A DNA stretch of 64,000 nt from assembly GCA_015075165.1 (NCBI GenBank), contig JABTUY010000005.1, forward strand, positions 1-64,000. The letters run 5' to 3'. The position numbers were made by a program, and so were the translations under genes. The DNA comes from Ideonella sp. (GTDB taxonomy: Bacteria; Pseudomonadota; Gammaproteobacteria; Burkholderiales; Burkholderiaceae_C). A model generated the notes under the pieces. That model was not told the origin of the DNA. It saw only the letters and a program-made list of their open reading frames with translations, and ran no database searches. Shown here in pieces: positions 27,533 through 37,749 of this stretch (positions are counted from its first letter, which is position 1; every line of letters starts with the position of its first letter).

Positions 27533-27598
27533 GCCGGGGTTTTTGCCCAATACGCGTGGATACAATGGTTCGTCATTGTAGTGAGCGAAGGCTTGCCC

Positions 27599-27772
27599 GT
27601 GAGTGAACCGCGCACCTGGATGTGCCTGATTTGCGGTTGGATCTACGACGAAGCCGCGGGCGATCCGGAACACGGGCTGGCGCCGGGCACGCAGTGGAGC
27701 CAGGTGCCGATGAACTGGACCTGCCCCGAATGCGGCGCGCGCAAGGAAGATTTCGAGATGGTGCAGGTCTGA
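27599..27772 (+). CDS. Rubredoxin
   Basis: This 57-residue small iron protein transfers single electrons. Two CxxC pairs, MCLICGWIYDE and WTCPECGA, ligate one iron, and the spacing and length match standard rubredoxins. GTG at 27599 is chosen because GAAGG lies eight bases upstream; the GTG at 27581 has no ribosome site and would add six residues. In beta-proteobacteria rubredoxin commonly sits between thiD and the pilus response regulators, as here. Its electron partner is not in the window. Confidence 0.93.
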   Translation: MSEPRTWMCLICGWIYDEAAGDPEHGLAPGTQWSQVPMNWTCPECGARKEDFEMVQV

Positions 27773-27831
27773 GCCGCGGGGGCGCACCGGCCGCGGCATG
27801 AATCCCAACCGCCACCCAAGGAGTACCGTCC

Positions 27832-28254
27832 GTGGATAACGCAGTGTCCGAGGGGGCACCCTCCGCAGCCAAGGTGCTGGTCATCGACGACAGCAACACC
27901 ATCCGCCGCAGCGCCGAGATCTTCCTGCGCCAAGGCGGCTACGAGGTGGTGCTGGCCGAGGATGGCTTCGACGCGCTGGCCAAGGTCAACGATCACGATC
28001 CGCAGCTGGTCTTCTGCGACATCCTGATGCCGCGGCTCGACGGGTACCAGACCTGCGCGATCATCAAGCGCAACCCGCGCTTCGCCCACGTGCCGGTGAT
28101 CATGTTGTCGTCGAAAGACGGCCTGTTCGACAAGGCGCGCGGCCGGATGGTGGGTTCCGAGGAATACCTGACAAAACCTTTCACGAAGGAGCAGCTGCTG
28201 CGCGCGGTGGAACAATTCAGCCGTTACGCTGAAAAGAGTGAGCAGCAGGCGTGA
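27832..28254 (+). CDS. pilG: PilG-type single-domain response regulator
   Basis: The 140-residue receiver-only protein belongs to the Chp twitching-motility pathway. The fold starts VLVIDDSNTIRRS, has the phospho-acceptor D63 in FCDILMPRLDG, and the conserved lysine in YLTKPFTKEQLL. The start is GTG with AGGAG seven bases before it. In Pseudomonas, PilG receives phosphate from ChpA and promotes pilus extension and cAMP signalling. It opens the pilGHIJ-chpA group. Confidence 0.9.
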   Translation: MDNAVSEGAPSAAKVLVIDDSNTIRRSAEIFLRQGGYEVVLAEDGFDALAKVNDHDPQLVFCDILMPRLDGYQTCAIIKRNPRFAHVPVIMLSSKDGLFDKARGRMVGSEEYLTKPFTKEQLLRAVEQFSRYAEKSEQQA

Positions 28255-28294
28255 TGCGCGCCACCGTATCGGCGCATCGCAGGAGGACATCTAC

Positions 28295-28660
28295 ATGACG
28301 GTCAAGAAGGTGCTCTTGGTGGACGACTCGAAGACCGAGTTGCACCACCTGTCGGACATGCTGTCCAGACGAGGCTATGCGGTGCGCACCGCCGAGAACG
28401 GTGAGGAAGCGATGCGCCGTCTGGCCGAGGACAAGCCCGATCTGATCCTGATGGACGTCGTGATGCCGGGCCAGAACGGTTTCCAGCTGACGCGGGCCAT
28501 CACGCGCGATCCGGCGTTCGCCGATGTGCCGGTGATCATGTGCACCAGCAAGAACCAGGAGACCGACCGCGTCTGGGGCATGCGCCAGGGCGCGCGCGAC
28601 TACGTCGTCAAGCCGGTGGTGGCCGACGAGCTGATCGCCAAGATCAAGGCCTTCGACTGA
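28295..28660 (+). CDS. pilH: PilH-type single-domain response regulator
   Basis: The 121-residue receiver has [16 protein letters not shown], the phospho-acceptor D54 in [13 protein letters not shown], and the DYVVKPV lysine. AGGAGG lies eight bases ahead of the ATG at 28295; longer readings start inside the pilG end. In Pseudomonas PilH favours pilus retraction and acts as a phosphate sink opposite PilG. It lies 40 bases after pilG and 18 before pilI. Confidence 0.92.
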   Translation: MTVKKVLLVDDSKTELHHLSDMLSRRGYAVRTAENGEEAMRRLAEDKPDLILMDVVMPGQNGFQLTRAITRDPAFADVPVIMCTSKNQETDRVWGMRQGARDYVVKPVVADELIAKIKAFD

Positions 28661-28678
28661 TCCCGAGCGCGACCGACC

Positions 28679-29206
28679 ATGGCCAACAAGGAAGCCCTTC
28701 GCGAGTTGCAGACGCGCCTGGCCGAGCGCATGCAAGTGGCGCGCAGCGAGCCCGCCGCGCACGCCTGGTTGGCCGTCGAATGCGCGGGCCAGGGTCTGCT
28801 GCTGCCACTGGATCAGGCTGGAGAGATCTTCAATGCCGGTCGCATCATGGGCGTGCCGCATACGCGTGCCTGGTTCTGCGGCGTCGCCAACCTGCGCGGC
28901 GGCCTGCACGGCGTGGTCGACCTGGCGGCGTTCCTCGGCCTGCGCGCGCGCGGCGCCCACGAGCACGGCCCCGAGGTGGCGCGGCTGGTAGCGCTCAATC
29001 CGGCCCTCGGCGTGAACTGCGCGGTGCTGGTCGATCGCCTCGCAGGCCTGCGCCACGAGGCCGATTTGATTCAAGCAGACGAGAGCCCGCAGGCCCGCCC
29101 GGGGTTTGCCGGCGCGAGCTGGCGTGACCACGCCGGTCGCTCGTGGCAGGAGATCAAGCTGGCTGCACTGGCAGCCGACGTGCAGTTCCTCGCCATCGCC
29201 GCCTGA
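28679..29206 (+). CDS. pilI: PilI, CheW-like adaptor protein
   Basis: The 175-residue protein is a CheW-type scaffold that links the receptor PilJ to the kinase ChpA. Recognisable parts are GLLLPLDQAGEIF, the conserved GVANLRGGLHGVVDLAAFLG loop, and the C-terminal ...WQEIKLAALAADVQFLAIAA strand. Position between pilH and pilJ agrees with the Pseudomonas order. It begins 18 bases after pilH. Confidence 0.9.
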   Translation: MANKEALRELQTRLAERMQVARSEPAAHAWLAVECAGQGLLLPLDQAGEIFNAGRIMGVPHTRAWFCGVANLRGGLHGVVDLAAFLGLRARGAHEHGPEVARLVALNPALGVNCAVLVDRLAGLRHEADLIQADESPQARPGFAGASWRDHAGRSWQEIKLAALAADVQFLAIAA

Positions 29207-29273
29207 TATGCGGCGGATGGCACGGAACCGATCAGCGATGCGCACCTAGTGCAGGACAACAAGAGGACTCGTT

Positions 29274-31601
29274 ATGGGCTTCATGGAACGATTCAAGACG
29301 AAGGGCCGCGGCAACAGCGGCGGCGCGTCGGCCGAGTTGTCTGCGTTCGACGAGATGGTGGTTCCGCACGGTGCCGTGCCGGTCGATCGCGGCGGCAGTG
29401 GTGCCACCACGGTCACGCTCGACCTGAGCCCGTCGCAGGCCAGCAAGGCAATCACCACGTCGATCATTTCGGAGTCCGCGCCGTCGGAGATGGCGCCCGA
29501 GTTCAACGACTCGCGCCCGCAGGTGAGCGCTGCTGCCCCGATGGTCGCCGCGCTGCCGTTGATCGGCCGCAAACCGGTGCCCGAGCAGCAACGGATCCTC
29601 GGCACTGTGGTGCTGGTCGGCCTGTTGGGCCTGGTGCTCGGCACCGTGCTGGCGCTGAACGCCGCGGGCCGCGGCGCCAGCCAGGTGACGGCGGTCGGCC
29701 AGGCGCTGATGCAATCGCAGCGGCTGGCGAAGTCGGTGACGCAGGCCTTCGTCGGCAGCGCGCAGGCGTTCCCGGAGGTGCGCGAGGCCAGCACCGTGCT
29801 GGCCACCGACGTGCGGGCGCTGCGCAGCGGCGACGAGACGATGGCCGCCGCACCGGCGAGCGTGCAGGACTTGATCGAGCCGCTGCTGCCGCTGGTCGAT
29901 CGCGCCGAGCGCAATGCGAATCACGTGCTTGGCCAGCAGAAGGTGTTGACCCAGGTGGGCCAGGCGCTGCGCACGATCAACCGGCAGTCGGCCGATCTGC
30001 TGGAAACGGCGGAAACAGTGTCGTCGCTCAAGCTGCAGCAGGACGCCACGCCGGCCGAACTGGCCGCGGTCGGTCAACTGGTGATGCTGACCCAGCGCAT
30101 CGGCAAGTCGGCCAACGAGTTCCTGACCTACGAGGGTGTGAGCCCCGAGGCGGTGTTCCTGCTCGGCAAGGACCTCAACTCCTTCCGTGAGATCGCCGAG
30201 GGCCTGAACAACGGCAACCCCGATCTGCGCCTGCCCGGCACGAAGGACGCGCAGACGAAGGAGCGCCTGCGCCAGTTGATCAAGCAGTACGACGAGACGC
30301 GCACACAGGCAGGTGCCATTCTGGGCAACCTGCAGGGCCTGGTCACCGCGCGCGAGGCGCAGTCCGCGATCCTGAACGACAGCGAGCCGCTACGCAAAGG
30401 CCTCGAGACGCTGCAGGAGCAGCTGAACAGGGAAACCGGCATCCGCGCGTCGCACCTGGCGCTGATGGTGTTCTCGGTGATCGCGATGGTGCTCGGCGGC
30501 TTCGGCTTCCTGCGGCTGTTCGTGCAAGACCAGGCGCAACGCGCGCACACCGCCGAATCGCAGCGCCACGAGGCCGAGCGTCAGGAGCAGGAGGCCAAGC
30601 GCGTCAACGACGCCAACCAGGCGGCCATTTTGCGCTTGATGAACGAACTGCAGTCGGTCGCCGAAGGTGACTTGACGCAACAGGCCACGGTGACCGAGGA
30701 CATCACCGGCGCCATCGCCGACTCGGTGAACTACACGGTGGAAGAGTTGCGCTCGCTGGTGGCGCAGGTGCAGGGCACGGCCGCTCGCGTGACCGAGACG
30801 ACGCAGCAGGTGGAAGCCACGTCGACCGAGCTGCTGGCGGCGTCGACCGAGCAGTTGCGCGAGATCCGCGACACCGGTGAATCGGTGCTGAAGATGGCCA
30901 ACCGCATCAACCAGGTGTCGACGCAGGCGCAAGAAACCGCGCAGGTGGCGCGCGAGTCGCTGCAGGCCGCCGAGTCGGGCCTGTCGGCGGTGCAGAACAC
31001 CATCGGTGGCATGAACTCGATCCGCGACCAGATCCAGGAAACCTCCAAGCGCATCAAGCGGCTGGGCGAGTCGTCGCAGGAGATCGGCGAAATCACCGAG
31101 CTGATCTCCGACATCACCGAGCAGACCAACGTGCTGGCGCTGAACGCCGCCATCCAGGCCGCGTCGGCCGGCGACGCCGGTCGCGGCTTCTCGGTGGTGG
31201 CCGAGGAAGTGCAGCGGCTCGCCGAGCGATCCGGCGACGCCACGCGGCAGATCGCGGCGCTGGTGAAGACGATTCAGACCGACACGCAGGACGCGGTGGC
31301 CGCGATGGAGCGCTCGACGCAGGGCGTGGTCGACGGGGCGCGCCTGTCCGATGCGGCCGGCTCAGCACTGGGCGATATCGACCGCGTCACGCGGCAACTG
31401 GCCGAGCTGATCGAGAACATCTCGAGCCAGGCCTCGAGCGAGGCGCGGTCGGCCAACGTGGTGGCGTCGAACATCCAGCACATCTTCGCGGTGACCGAGC
31501 AGACCGGCGAGGGCACGCGCTCGACGGCGCAGATGGTGCGCGAGCTGTCGCGCAGCGCGGAAGAACTGAAGCAATCGGTGGCGCGATTCAAGGTCAGCTG
31601 A
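29274..31601 (+). CDS. pilJ: PilJ methyl-accepting chemotaxis protein
   Basis: This 775-residue receptor senses the signal for twitching motility. An unusually long cytoplasmic N-terminus of about 107 residues precedes the first membrane helix (about 108-128, [21 protein letters not shown]). A periplasmic domain with two PilJ-like helical modules follows. The second membrane helix is at about 395-416, then a HAMP-like linker, and a signalling domain whose tip contains [20 protein letters not shown]. There is no obvious C-terminal methylesterase-docking pentapeptide. It lies 67 bases after pilI and 31 before chpA. Confidence 0.92.
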   Translation: MGFMERFKTKGRGNSGGASAELSAFDEMVVPHGAVPVDRGGSGATTVTLDLSPSQASKAITTSIISESAPSEMAPEFNDSRPQVSAAAPMVAALPLIGRKPVPEQQRILGTVVLVGLLGLVLGTVLALNAAGRGASQVTAVGQALMQSQRLAKSVTQAFVGSAQAFPEVREASTVLATDVRALRSGDETMAAAPASVQDLIEPLLPLVDRAERNANHVLGQQKVLTQVGQALRTINRQSADLLETAETVSSLKLQQDATPAELAAVGQLVMLTQRIGKSANEFLTYEGVSPEAVFLLGKDLNSFREIAEGLNNGNPDLRLPGTKDAQTKERLRQLIKQYDETRTQAGAILGNLQGLVTAREAQSAILNDSEPLRKGLETLQEQLNRETGIRASHLALMVFSVIAMVLGGFGFLRLFVQDQAQRAHTAESQRHEAERQEQEAKRVNDANQAAILRLMNELQSVAEGDLTQQATVTEDITGAIADSVNYTVEELRSLVAQVQGTAARVTETTQQVEATSTELLAASTEQLREIRDTGESVLKMANRINQVSTQAQETAQVARESLQAAESGLSAVQNTIGGMNSIRDQIQETSKRIKRLGESSQEIGEITELISDITEQTNVLALNAAIQAASAGDAGRGFSVVAEEVQRLAERSGDATRQIAALVKTIQTDTQDAVAAMERSTQGVVDGARLSDAAGSALGDIDRVTRQLAELIENISSQASSEARSANVVASNIQHIFAVTEQTGEGTRSTAQMVRELSRSAEELKQSVARFKVS

Positions 31602-31632
31602 TCGAGCCGCATTGAACCCTCGGGTGGATCAC

Positions 31633-34600
31633 ATGTCCGTCGCTCGCGACAACGAGGTGACCCACGACCTGAGCGCCTTGGCCTGGGTGCACGACGAACT
31701 GCGTCGTACGCTGGAGGCCGCGCACAAGTCGTTGCGGCGATACCTGAAAGAGGCCGATGCGCTCGGCGGCTCCGACGTCGACACCGTCGACCCGTCGATC
31801 CTGCGCCATGCGCGATCGCAGATGCACCAGGGCGCGGGCGCGCTCGAGCTGGTGGGGCTGCCGACCGCCGCGCTGATGCTGCGCGCGTCGGAAGCGGCGA
31901 TCGGCCGGTTGGCCGCGAAGCCGCGTGGCCTGACGCCGGCGGCGGTCGACATCGTCGAACGCGGCTCGTTCGCGCTACTGGACTACCTGGCGCGGCTGCT
32001 GGCCGGCAAGCTGCTGTCGCCGGCAGCCATGTTCCCGCAGTACAAGGGTCTGCAGGAGTTGGCCGGTGCCGGCCGCGTGCATCCGGCCGACCTGTGGAAC
32101 CGCGACTGGCAGTGGCGCACGATCGAGCCGCGCGAAGCCGTGACGGCGCGCCGCCCCGATGCCGACACGCAGGCGCAACTCGAGGCCGAGACGCTGGCGC
32201 TGATGCGCAGGCGCGACGCCGGAGCGGCGCAGCGCATGAGCGATCTGTTCGCCGGCCTCGCCGCCGGCAGCCGTGATCGCCTGGCCACGCTGTGGCTGCT
32301 GGCGGCCGCGGTCTACGAGGCTCAGGCCTCGGGGCTGCTGAAGGCCGATCTCTACGGCAAGCGGCTGGCCTCGCGCCTGTTGGCGCAGCTGCGCGCCGGC
32401 GACACCGCCGAAGCGTCCGACCGGCTGGCGCAGGACCTGCTCTTCTTCTGCGCGCAAGCCGTACCGGCCGAAGGCAAGGCCGCTGGCTCGCGCCTCGCTG
32501 CCGCGCGGCAGGCGTTCGAGCTGAAGAACACCGCTGCGGTCGACTACGACAGCGCGCGTCTCGGCCGCTTCGATCCCGCGTTGCTGGCGCAGGCGCGCAA
32601 ACGCGTCGCGGCCGCGAAGGATGTGTGGTCGGCGGTGGCCGGCGGCGACAACCAGCGCCTACCGGGCCTGTCGGAGCAGTTCGCGCTGGTCGGCGAATCG
32701 CTGGGCAGGCTGTATCCCGAAGGCGAGGTGCTGGCCAAGTCGCTGCAGCAGGCGGCGGCGCATGCGGTGCATGCCGGTGGCCATGTTACGCCCGAGCATG
32801 CGATGGAGGTGGCGACCAGCCTGTTGTATCTCGATGCCTCGCTCGAGGACCAGGATCTCGACCACCCGGAGCTGGCCGGCCGCGTCCAGCGGCTGGCGCA
32901 GCGCATCGACGGCGTGCGCCAGGGCCATGCGGCCGGTGCACTCGAGGTCTGGATGGAGGACCTGTACCGCCGCGTGTCCGATCGCCAGACGATGGGCAGC
33001 GTGGTGCAGGAGTTGCGCGCGTCGTTGTCGGAGATCGAGAAGCACATCGACCAGTTCTTCCGCGATCCGGGGCAGCGCGAAGTGCTGATTCCGGTGCCGG
33101 CGCAGTTGTCGTCGATGCGCGGCGTGCTGTCGGTGCTGGGCCAGGACCATGCGTCGCACGCCGTGGTGCGCATGCGTGACGATGTCGATGCGTTGATCGC
33201 CGTCGACGCTAGCCACGCGGGCCCGCAGTCGGGGGCGTTCGACCGCCTGGCCGACAACCTGGGCGCGCTGAGCTTCCTGATCGACATGCTCAGCGTCCAG
33301 CCGCAGATGGCGAAGTCGCTGTTCCGCTTCGACGCGGCCAGCGGCAACTTGCAGTCGGTGATGGACCGCGCGCAGCGGCCGTCGGTGTTCGGTGCGCTCG
33401 AGCCGAAGCCGGCCGACGAGCAGGGTCTGGTCGAGCGGGCCGGGGCGATCGCGAAGTCGGCAGCGGCCGGTGCCGATGCCGGCGACGTCGCGCGCGAACT
33501 CGAACGGCTGGCCCGCCAGGCCGAGGCGGCCGACCAACGTGGCATCGCCAGCGCGGCCGGCCAGGCACAGCGGGCGCTGGAGAAGGCCGACTCCGACGAC
33601 GAACAGAAGCAGGCGCTGGCGCAGGCTGCGCAGGTGATGGGCGAGCTGAGCAAGCCGCAGGTCGATGCGCTGCAGAGCCGGCCGATGCCACTGAAGCCGC
33701 TGGCCCCGCCGGCGCCGCCCGCGCCGCCGGGTCAGACCGGGCTCGAAGAAGACACCGAGATGCGCGAGATCTTCCTCGAGGAAGCGCGCGAGGTGATGCA
33801 GACCGCGCGCGACGCGCTGGCGCAGCTGGCGAAGGTGCCCACCGACATGGGCGAGATGACCTCCGTGCGCCGGGCCTTCCACACGCTCAAGGGCAGCTCG
33901 CGCATGGTCGGCCTGAGGGATTTCGGCGAGGCCGCCTGGGGTTGCGAGCAGTTGTTCAACGCCCGGCTGGCCGACGGCGGTGGCGCCGATGGCGATTTGC
34001 TCGCGTTCAGCCTCGAGGCGATCGACTACCTCGGCCGCTGGATCGACGGCATCACCAGCGGCCGCACCGAAGGCTTCGACCACCGCGTCGTCGGCCGAGC
34101 CGCCGATTCGCTGCGCAACGATCGCCGGCGCATCTCGCTGGCCGACGCCGCGTCGAGCCGGTTCGGCGCACTGGCCGGCGAGCCGGCCAGCGTGGCGCCG
34201 GAGGCTGCTGCGAAAGCGATGCCGCCCGCACCCGCCGCGGTCTCGGCTGCTGCCGCGGCAGCTGTCCCGGTCGCGACGCCACCGGCTGACCAGCCGGTGC
34301 TGGATATCACCGAACTCGCTTCGCCACAGCCCGAGTCATCGGAATCGGCCGCGTTGCCAACGCCGGAATTGGTGATCGACCTCGATTTCGGGGCCGATGC
34401 AGCGACCGCCGAGGCGCCGACCGAGATTCTCGATCTGCCGACGCAGACGATGCCGATCGGTCCTGCCCCTGCAGCGGGCGCTGCGCCGCCGTCCGATCCG
34501 TTCGACCTGATCGAAATCGATCTGCCCGAGATCGCCGCCGAGCCGCTGCCGCCGCGCGATGTCTCGGCGGCGCCCGACACGCGGCCCGACGCGTTGCAGA

Positions 34601-37600
34601 CGATGCCGGCGGCGTTGGGGCCGTTCATCGATTCGGAGACTGGCCGTCTCGACGACGCGCCGGCCTCTAGGCGCGAGGCCGAGCCGGTGGCCGAAGCGAC
34701 CCTACACGAGAGCGCCGCCGAGCACGAGCAGGTCAAGGTGATCGGACCGTTGCGGATACAGATTCCGCTGTTCAACATCTTCCTGAGCGAAGCCGACGAG
34801 CAATCGCGCCGGCTGTCCACCGAGATCGCCGAGTGGTCGCATGAGCTGCAGCGCCCGGTCGGTGAGAGCACGGTGGCGCATGCCCATTCGCTGGCGGGCA
34901 ATTGCGCGACCGTGGGTTACACCGACCTGTCGAACCTCGCACGTGCGCTCGAGCACGCGCTGGCTCGCACTCACGCCAGGGGCTTTGGTGTCGCGGAGGA
35001 GGCGCAGCTGTTCGCCGCGGCGGCAGAGGAAGTGCGTGGCCTGCTGCACCAGTTTGCCGCGGGCTTTCTGAAGAGCCCCGACCCCGATCTGCTGCGCTTC
35101 CTGGCCGAGCACGAGCACTTCACGGTGCCGGCACCGGCCGCGCCGGAGGCACCGGTGCGCCCGGTTGCCGAATTCGCGCCGCAGTTCACCGAGTTCGGTC
35201 ACACCGAGTTGCGTACGCTCGGCGAGGGGCTTGCGGCGCCGACACGCGCGGCCGACCTCGGCGCCAGCGCGCGCCCCGATGCGCTCGATGACGAAGACGA
35301 CATCGACGCCGTCGATGCCGTCGACGCCGAGCTGTTCCCGATCTTCGAAGAGGAAGGGCAGGAACTGATTCCTCAGCTGCAGGCCCGCATGCGCGAATGG
35401 ATGCGTCGGCCCACCGAGGCCGCGGCGGCGTCGGCATGCATGCGCACGCTGCACACGCTGAAGGGCGGCGCCCGCCTGGCCGGCGCGATGCGCCTGGGCG
35501 AGATGGCGCACCGGCTCGAGACGGCGATCGAGCACCTGGTCGGCCGCGGCCACGCGAGCGCGGCCGAGGTCGAGCGCCTGGTCGCCCGTGTCGACGCGAT
35601 CGAGACGCGCTTCGAGATGCTGCGCCGTGGCGAGGCCGATCACTCGCAGCCGATGCCTCTTGCGTCCGAGAGTGCAGCGGCGCAACCGGGCGAAGCCACA
35701 GCGCCGGTGCCGACGATGGAGCCGCTGGCGCCGTTCACGGCGGTGTCGGCAGTCGTGCCGGCCGTGGCGCAACCGCAACCACAGCCGATGCAGGCGGCGG
35801 TGGCGGCCGAGCGCGGCGCAACCGCGATCGACTGGTCGCGCTTCAGCGTCGAGGCGCCGGCCGCGGCGACCGCGGAACCGGCGACGGTCGGCACGTCAGC
35901 GCAATCGGCAGTGCGGGTGCGCTCGCAGCTGCTCGATCGCCTGGTCAGCCATGCCGGCGAGGTGTCGATCACCCGCTCGCGCATCGAGTCCGACGTGGTG
36001 CAACTGAAGGCCTCGCTCGGCGACCTCACCGAGAACCTGGAGCGGTTGCGCCGCCAGCTGCGCGACCTGGAGCTGCAGGCCGAGACGCAGATCACCTCGC
36101 GCATGGAGGCCGCCAAGGCCTCGTCGCAGGAGTTCGATCCGCTCGAGATGGACCGCTTCACGCGGTTCCAGGAACTCACCCGCATGATGGCCGAGTCGGT
36201 CAACGACGTGGCCACCGTGCAGCGCGGCCTGCAGCGCACGCTGCAGTCGACCGAAGACGAGCTGGCCGCGCAGGCCCGCCTGACGCGCGATCTGCAGGAC
36301 GACCTGCTGCGCACGCGCATGGTGGAGTTCGAGGGCATGTCCGAGCGTCTGTACCGCCTGGTGCGGCAGGCTGCGAAGGAAACCGGCAAGCAGGTGCGGC
36401 TCGACATCGTCGGCGGCGCGATCGAAGTCGACCGCGGCGTGCTCGACCGCATGACCGGTTCCTTCGAGCATCTGCTGCGCAACAGCGTCACGCACGGCGT
36501 CGAATCGCCGGCGGCGCGTGCGGCCGCCGGCAAGGACCCGACCGGCTCGATCGTCATCACGGTGGCGCAGGAAGGCAACGAAGTCGCGGTCGAGTTCCGC
36601 GACGACGGCGCCGGCCTGAACTTGCCGCGTATCCGCGACAAGGGCCGCGCGATGGGCCTGATCGCAGCGGGCACCGACCCCAGCGATGCCGAACTGGCCA
36701 ACCTGATCTTCGCGCCCGGCTTCACCACTGCCGAGGCGGTGACCGGCCTGGCCGGTCGTGGTGTCGGCATGGACGTGGTGCGCGCTGACGTCAACGCGAT
36801 GGGCGGTCGCATCGAGACCGCCACCGCGGCCGGGCGCGGCACCAGCTTCCGCCTGGTGCTGCCGTTGACCACCGCGGTGACGCAGGTCGTGATGCTGCGT
36901 TGTGGCGAGCTGAAGGTGGCGGTGCCGTCGACGCTGGTCGAGATCGTCAAGCGTTCGCCTGCGGCGGAGCTGGAAACGGCGTATGCCACCAGCGCGCTCC
37001 GCCTCGACGACCGCAGCCTGCCGTTCTTCTGGCTCGGTGCGCTGCTGCAGGCCAATGCGCGCGGCACGCTCGGCACGCGTGCGCAGCCGGTGGTGATCAT
37101 CCGCTCGGCGGCGCAGCGCGTCGCGCTGCACGTCGACGAAGTGCTCGGCAACCAGGAAGTGGTGGTCAAGAACCTCGGCCCGCAACTGGCACGCCTGCCC
37201 GGCCTGGCCGGCATGACGCTGCTGCCGTCGGGCGAGCCGGCGCTGATCTACAACCCGGTGGCGCTGGCCACGCTGTACGGAGAGTCGGCCTGGGCGATGA
37301 CGCGGGCCGCGATGGCCGGTGCGCCGGACGCTCCGGGGGTGACCGAAGCGGTACCGGCCGAGGCGCTGCCGCCGCTGGTGTTGGTGGTAGACGATTCGCT
37401 GACCGTGCGCCGCGTTACGCAGCGGCTGCTGCAGCGCGAGGGCTACCGCGTGACGCTGGCCAAGGACGGCCTCGAAGGCCTCGAGCGGCTCGCCGAGGAG
37501 CGCCCGGCGGTGCTGCTGTCGGACATCGAAATGCCGCGCATGGACGGGTTCGACCTCGTGCGCAACCTGCGCGCCGACGTCAAGCTGGCCGACCTGCCGG

Positions 37601-37749
37601 TGATCATGATCACCTCGCGCATCGCGCAGAAGCACAAGGACTACGCGGCCGAGCTCGGCGTCGACCATTACCTCGGCAAACCGTACGCCGAAGAGGATCT
37701 GCTGGCGCTGGTCGCCCGCTACGCGAAGGTGGCCGTACCGAGTGCCTGA
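31633..37749 (+). CDS. chpA: ChpA hybrid histidine kinase (Hpt / CheA / CheW / receiver)
   Basis: At 2038 residues this is the central kinase of the pilus chemosensory pathway. The N-terminal part is a FimL/Hpt-like helical region. Three histidine phosphotransfer domains are clear, with phospho-histidines H750 (FHTLKGSSRMVG), H1085 (HAHSLAGN) and H1274 (LHTLKGGARLAG), separated by Ala/Pro-rich linkers. The CheA core follows: dimerisation helices, ATP-binding N box from N1617 (NSVTHGVES), DDGAGL, and GRGVGMDVV. A CheW-like domain and a C-terminal receiver with acceptor D1964 (LLSDIEMPRMDG) complete it. Pseudomonas ChpA has more phosphotransfer domains. Start 31633 is preferred to GTG/TTG codons just upstream. 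Confidence 0.93.
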   Translation: MSVARDNEVTHDLSALAWVHDELRRTLEAAHKSLRRYLKEADALGGSDVDTVDPSILRHARSQMHQGAGALELVGLPTAALMLRASEAAIGRLAAKPRGLTPAAVDIVERGSFALLDYLARLLAGKLLSPAAMFPQYKGLQELAGAGRVHPADLWNRDWQWRTIEPREAVTARRPDADTQAQLEAETLALMRRRDAGAAQRMSDLFAGLAAGSRDRLATLWLLAAAVYEAQASGLLKADLYGKRLASRLLAQLRAGDTAEASDRLAQDLLFFCAQAVPAEGKAAGSRLAAARQAFELKNTAAVDYDSARLGRFDPALLAQARKRVAAAKDVWSAVAGGDNQRLPGLSEQFALVGESLGRLYPEGEVLAKSLQQAAAHAVHAGGHVTPEHAMEVATSLLYLDASLEDQDLDHPELAGRVQRLAQRIDGVRQGHAAGALEVWMEDLYRRVSDRQTMGSVVQELRASLSEIEKHIDQFFRDPGQREVLIPVPAQLSSMRGVLSVLGQDHASHAVVRMRDDVDALIAVDASHAGPQSGAFDRLADNLGALSFLIDMLSVQPQMAKSLFRFDAASGNLQSVMDRAQRPSVFGALEPKPADEQGLVERAGAIAKSAAAGADAGDVARELERLARQAEAADQRGIASAAGQAQRALEKADSDDEQKQALAQAAQVMGELSKPQVDALQSRPMPLKPLAPPAPPAPPGQTGLEEDTEMREIFLEEAREVMQTARDALAQLAKVPTDMGEMTSVRRAFHTLKGSSRMVGLRDFGEAAWGCEQLFNARLADGGGADGDLLAFSLEAIDYLGRWIDGITSGRTEGFDHRVVGRAADSLRNDRRRISLADAASSRFGALAGEPASVAPEAAAKAMPPAPAAVSAAAAAAVPVATPPADQPVLDITELASPQPESSESAALPTPELVIDLDFGADAATAEAPTEILDLPTQTMPIGPAPAAGAAPPSDPFDLIEIDLPEIAAEPLPPRDVSAAPDTRPDALQTMPAALGPFIDSETGRLDDAPASRREAEPVAEATLHESAAEHEQVKVIGPLRIQIPLFNIFLSEADEQSRRLSTEIAEWSHELQRPVGESTVAHAHSLAGNCATVGYTDLSNLARALEHALARTHARGFGVAEEAQLFAAAAEEVRGLLHQFAAGFLKSPDPDLLRFLAEHEHFTVPAPAAPEAPVRPVAEFAPQFTEFGHTELRTLGEGLAAPTRAADLGASARPDALDDEDDIDAVDAVDAELFPIFEEEGQELIPQLQARMREWMRRPTEAAAASACMRTLHTLKGGARLAGAMRLGEMAHRLETAIEHLVGRGHASAAEVERLVARVDAIETRFEMLRRGEADHSQPMPLASESAAAQPGEATAPVPTMEPLAPFTAVSAVVPAVAQPQPQPMQAAVAAERGATAIDWSRFSVEAPAAATAEPATVGTSAQSAVRVRSQLLDRLVSHAGEVSITRSRIESDVVQLKASLGDLTENLERLRRQLRDLELQAETQITSRMEAAKASSQEFDPLEMDRFTRFQELTRMMAESVNDVATVQRGLQRTLQSTEDELAAQARLTRDLQDDLLRTRMVEFEGMSERLYRLVRQAAKETGKQVRLDIVGGAIEVDRGVLDRMTGSFEHLLRNSVTHGVESPAARAAAGKDPTGSIVITVAQEGNEVAVEFRDDGAGLNLPRIRDKGRAMGLIAAGTDPSDAELANLIFAPGFTTAEAVTGLAGRGVGMDVVRADVNAMGGRIETATAAGRGTSFRLVLPLTTAVTQVVMLRCGELKVAVPSTLVEIVKRSPAAELETAYATSALRLDDRSLPFFWLGALLQANARGTLGTRAQPVVIIRSAAQRVALHVDEVLGNQEVVVKNLGPQLARLPGLAGMTLLPSGEPALIYNPVALATLYGESAWAMTRAAMAGAPDAPGVTEAVPAEALPPLVLVVDDSLTVRRVTQRLLQREGYRVTLAKDGLEGLERLAEERPAVLLSDIEMPRMDGFDLVRNLRADVKLADLPVIMITSRIAQKHKDYAAELGVDHYLGKPYAEEDLLALVARYAKVAVPSA

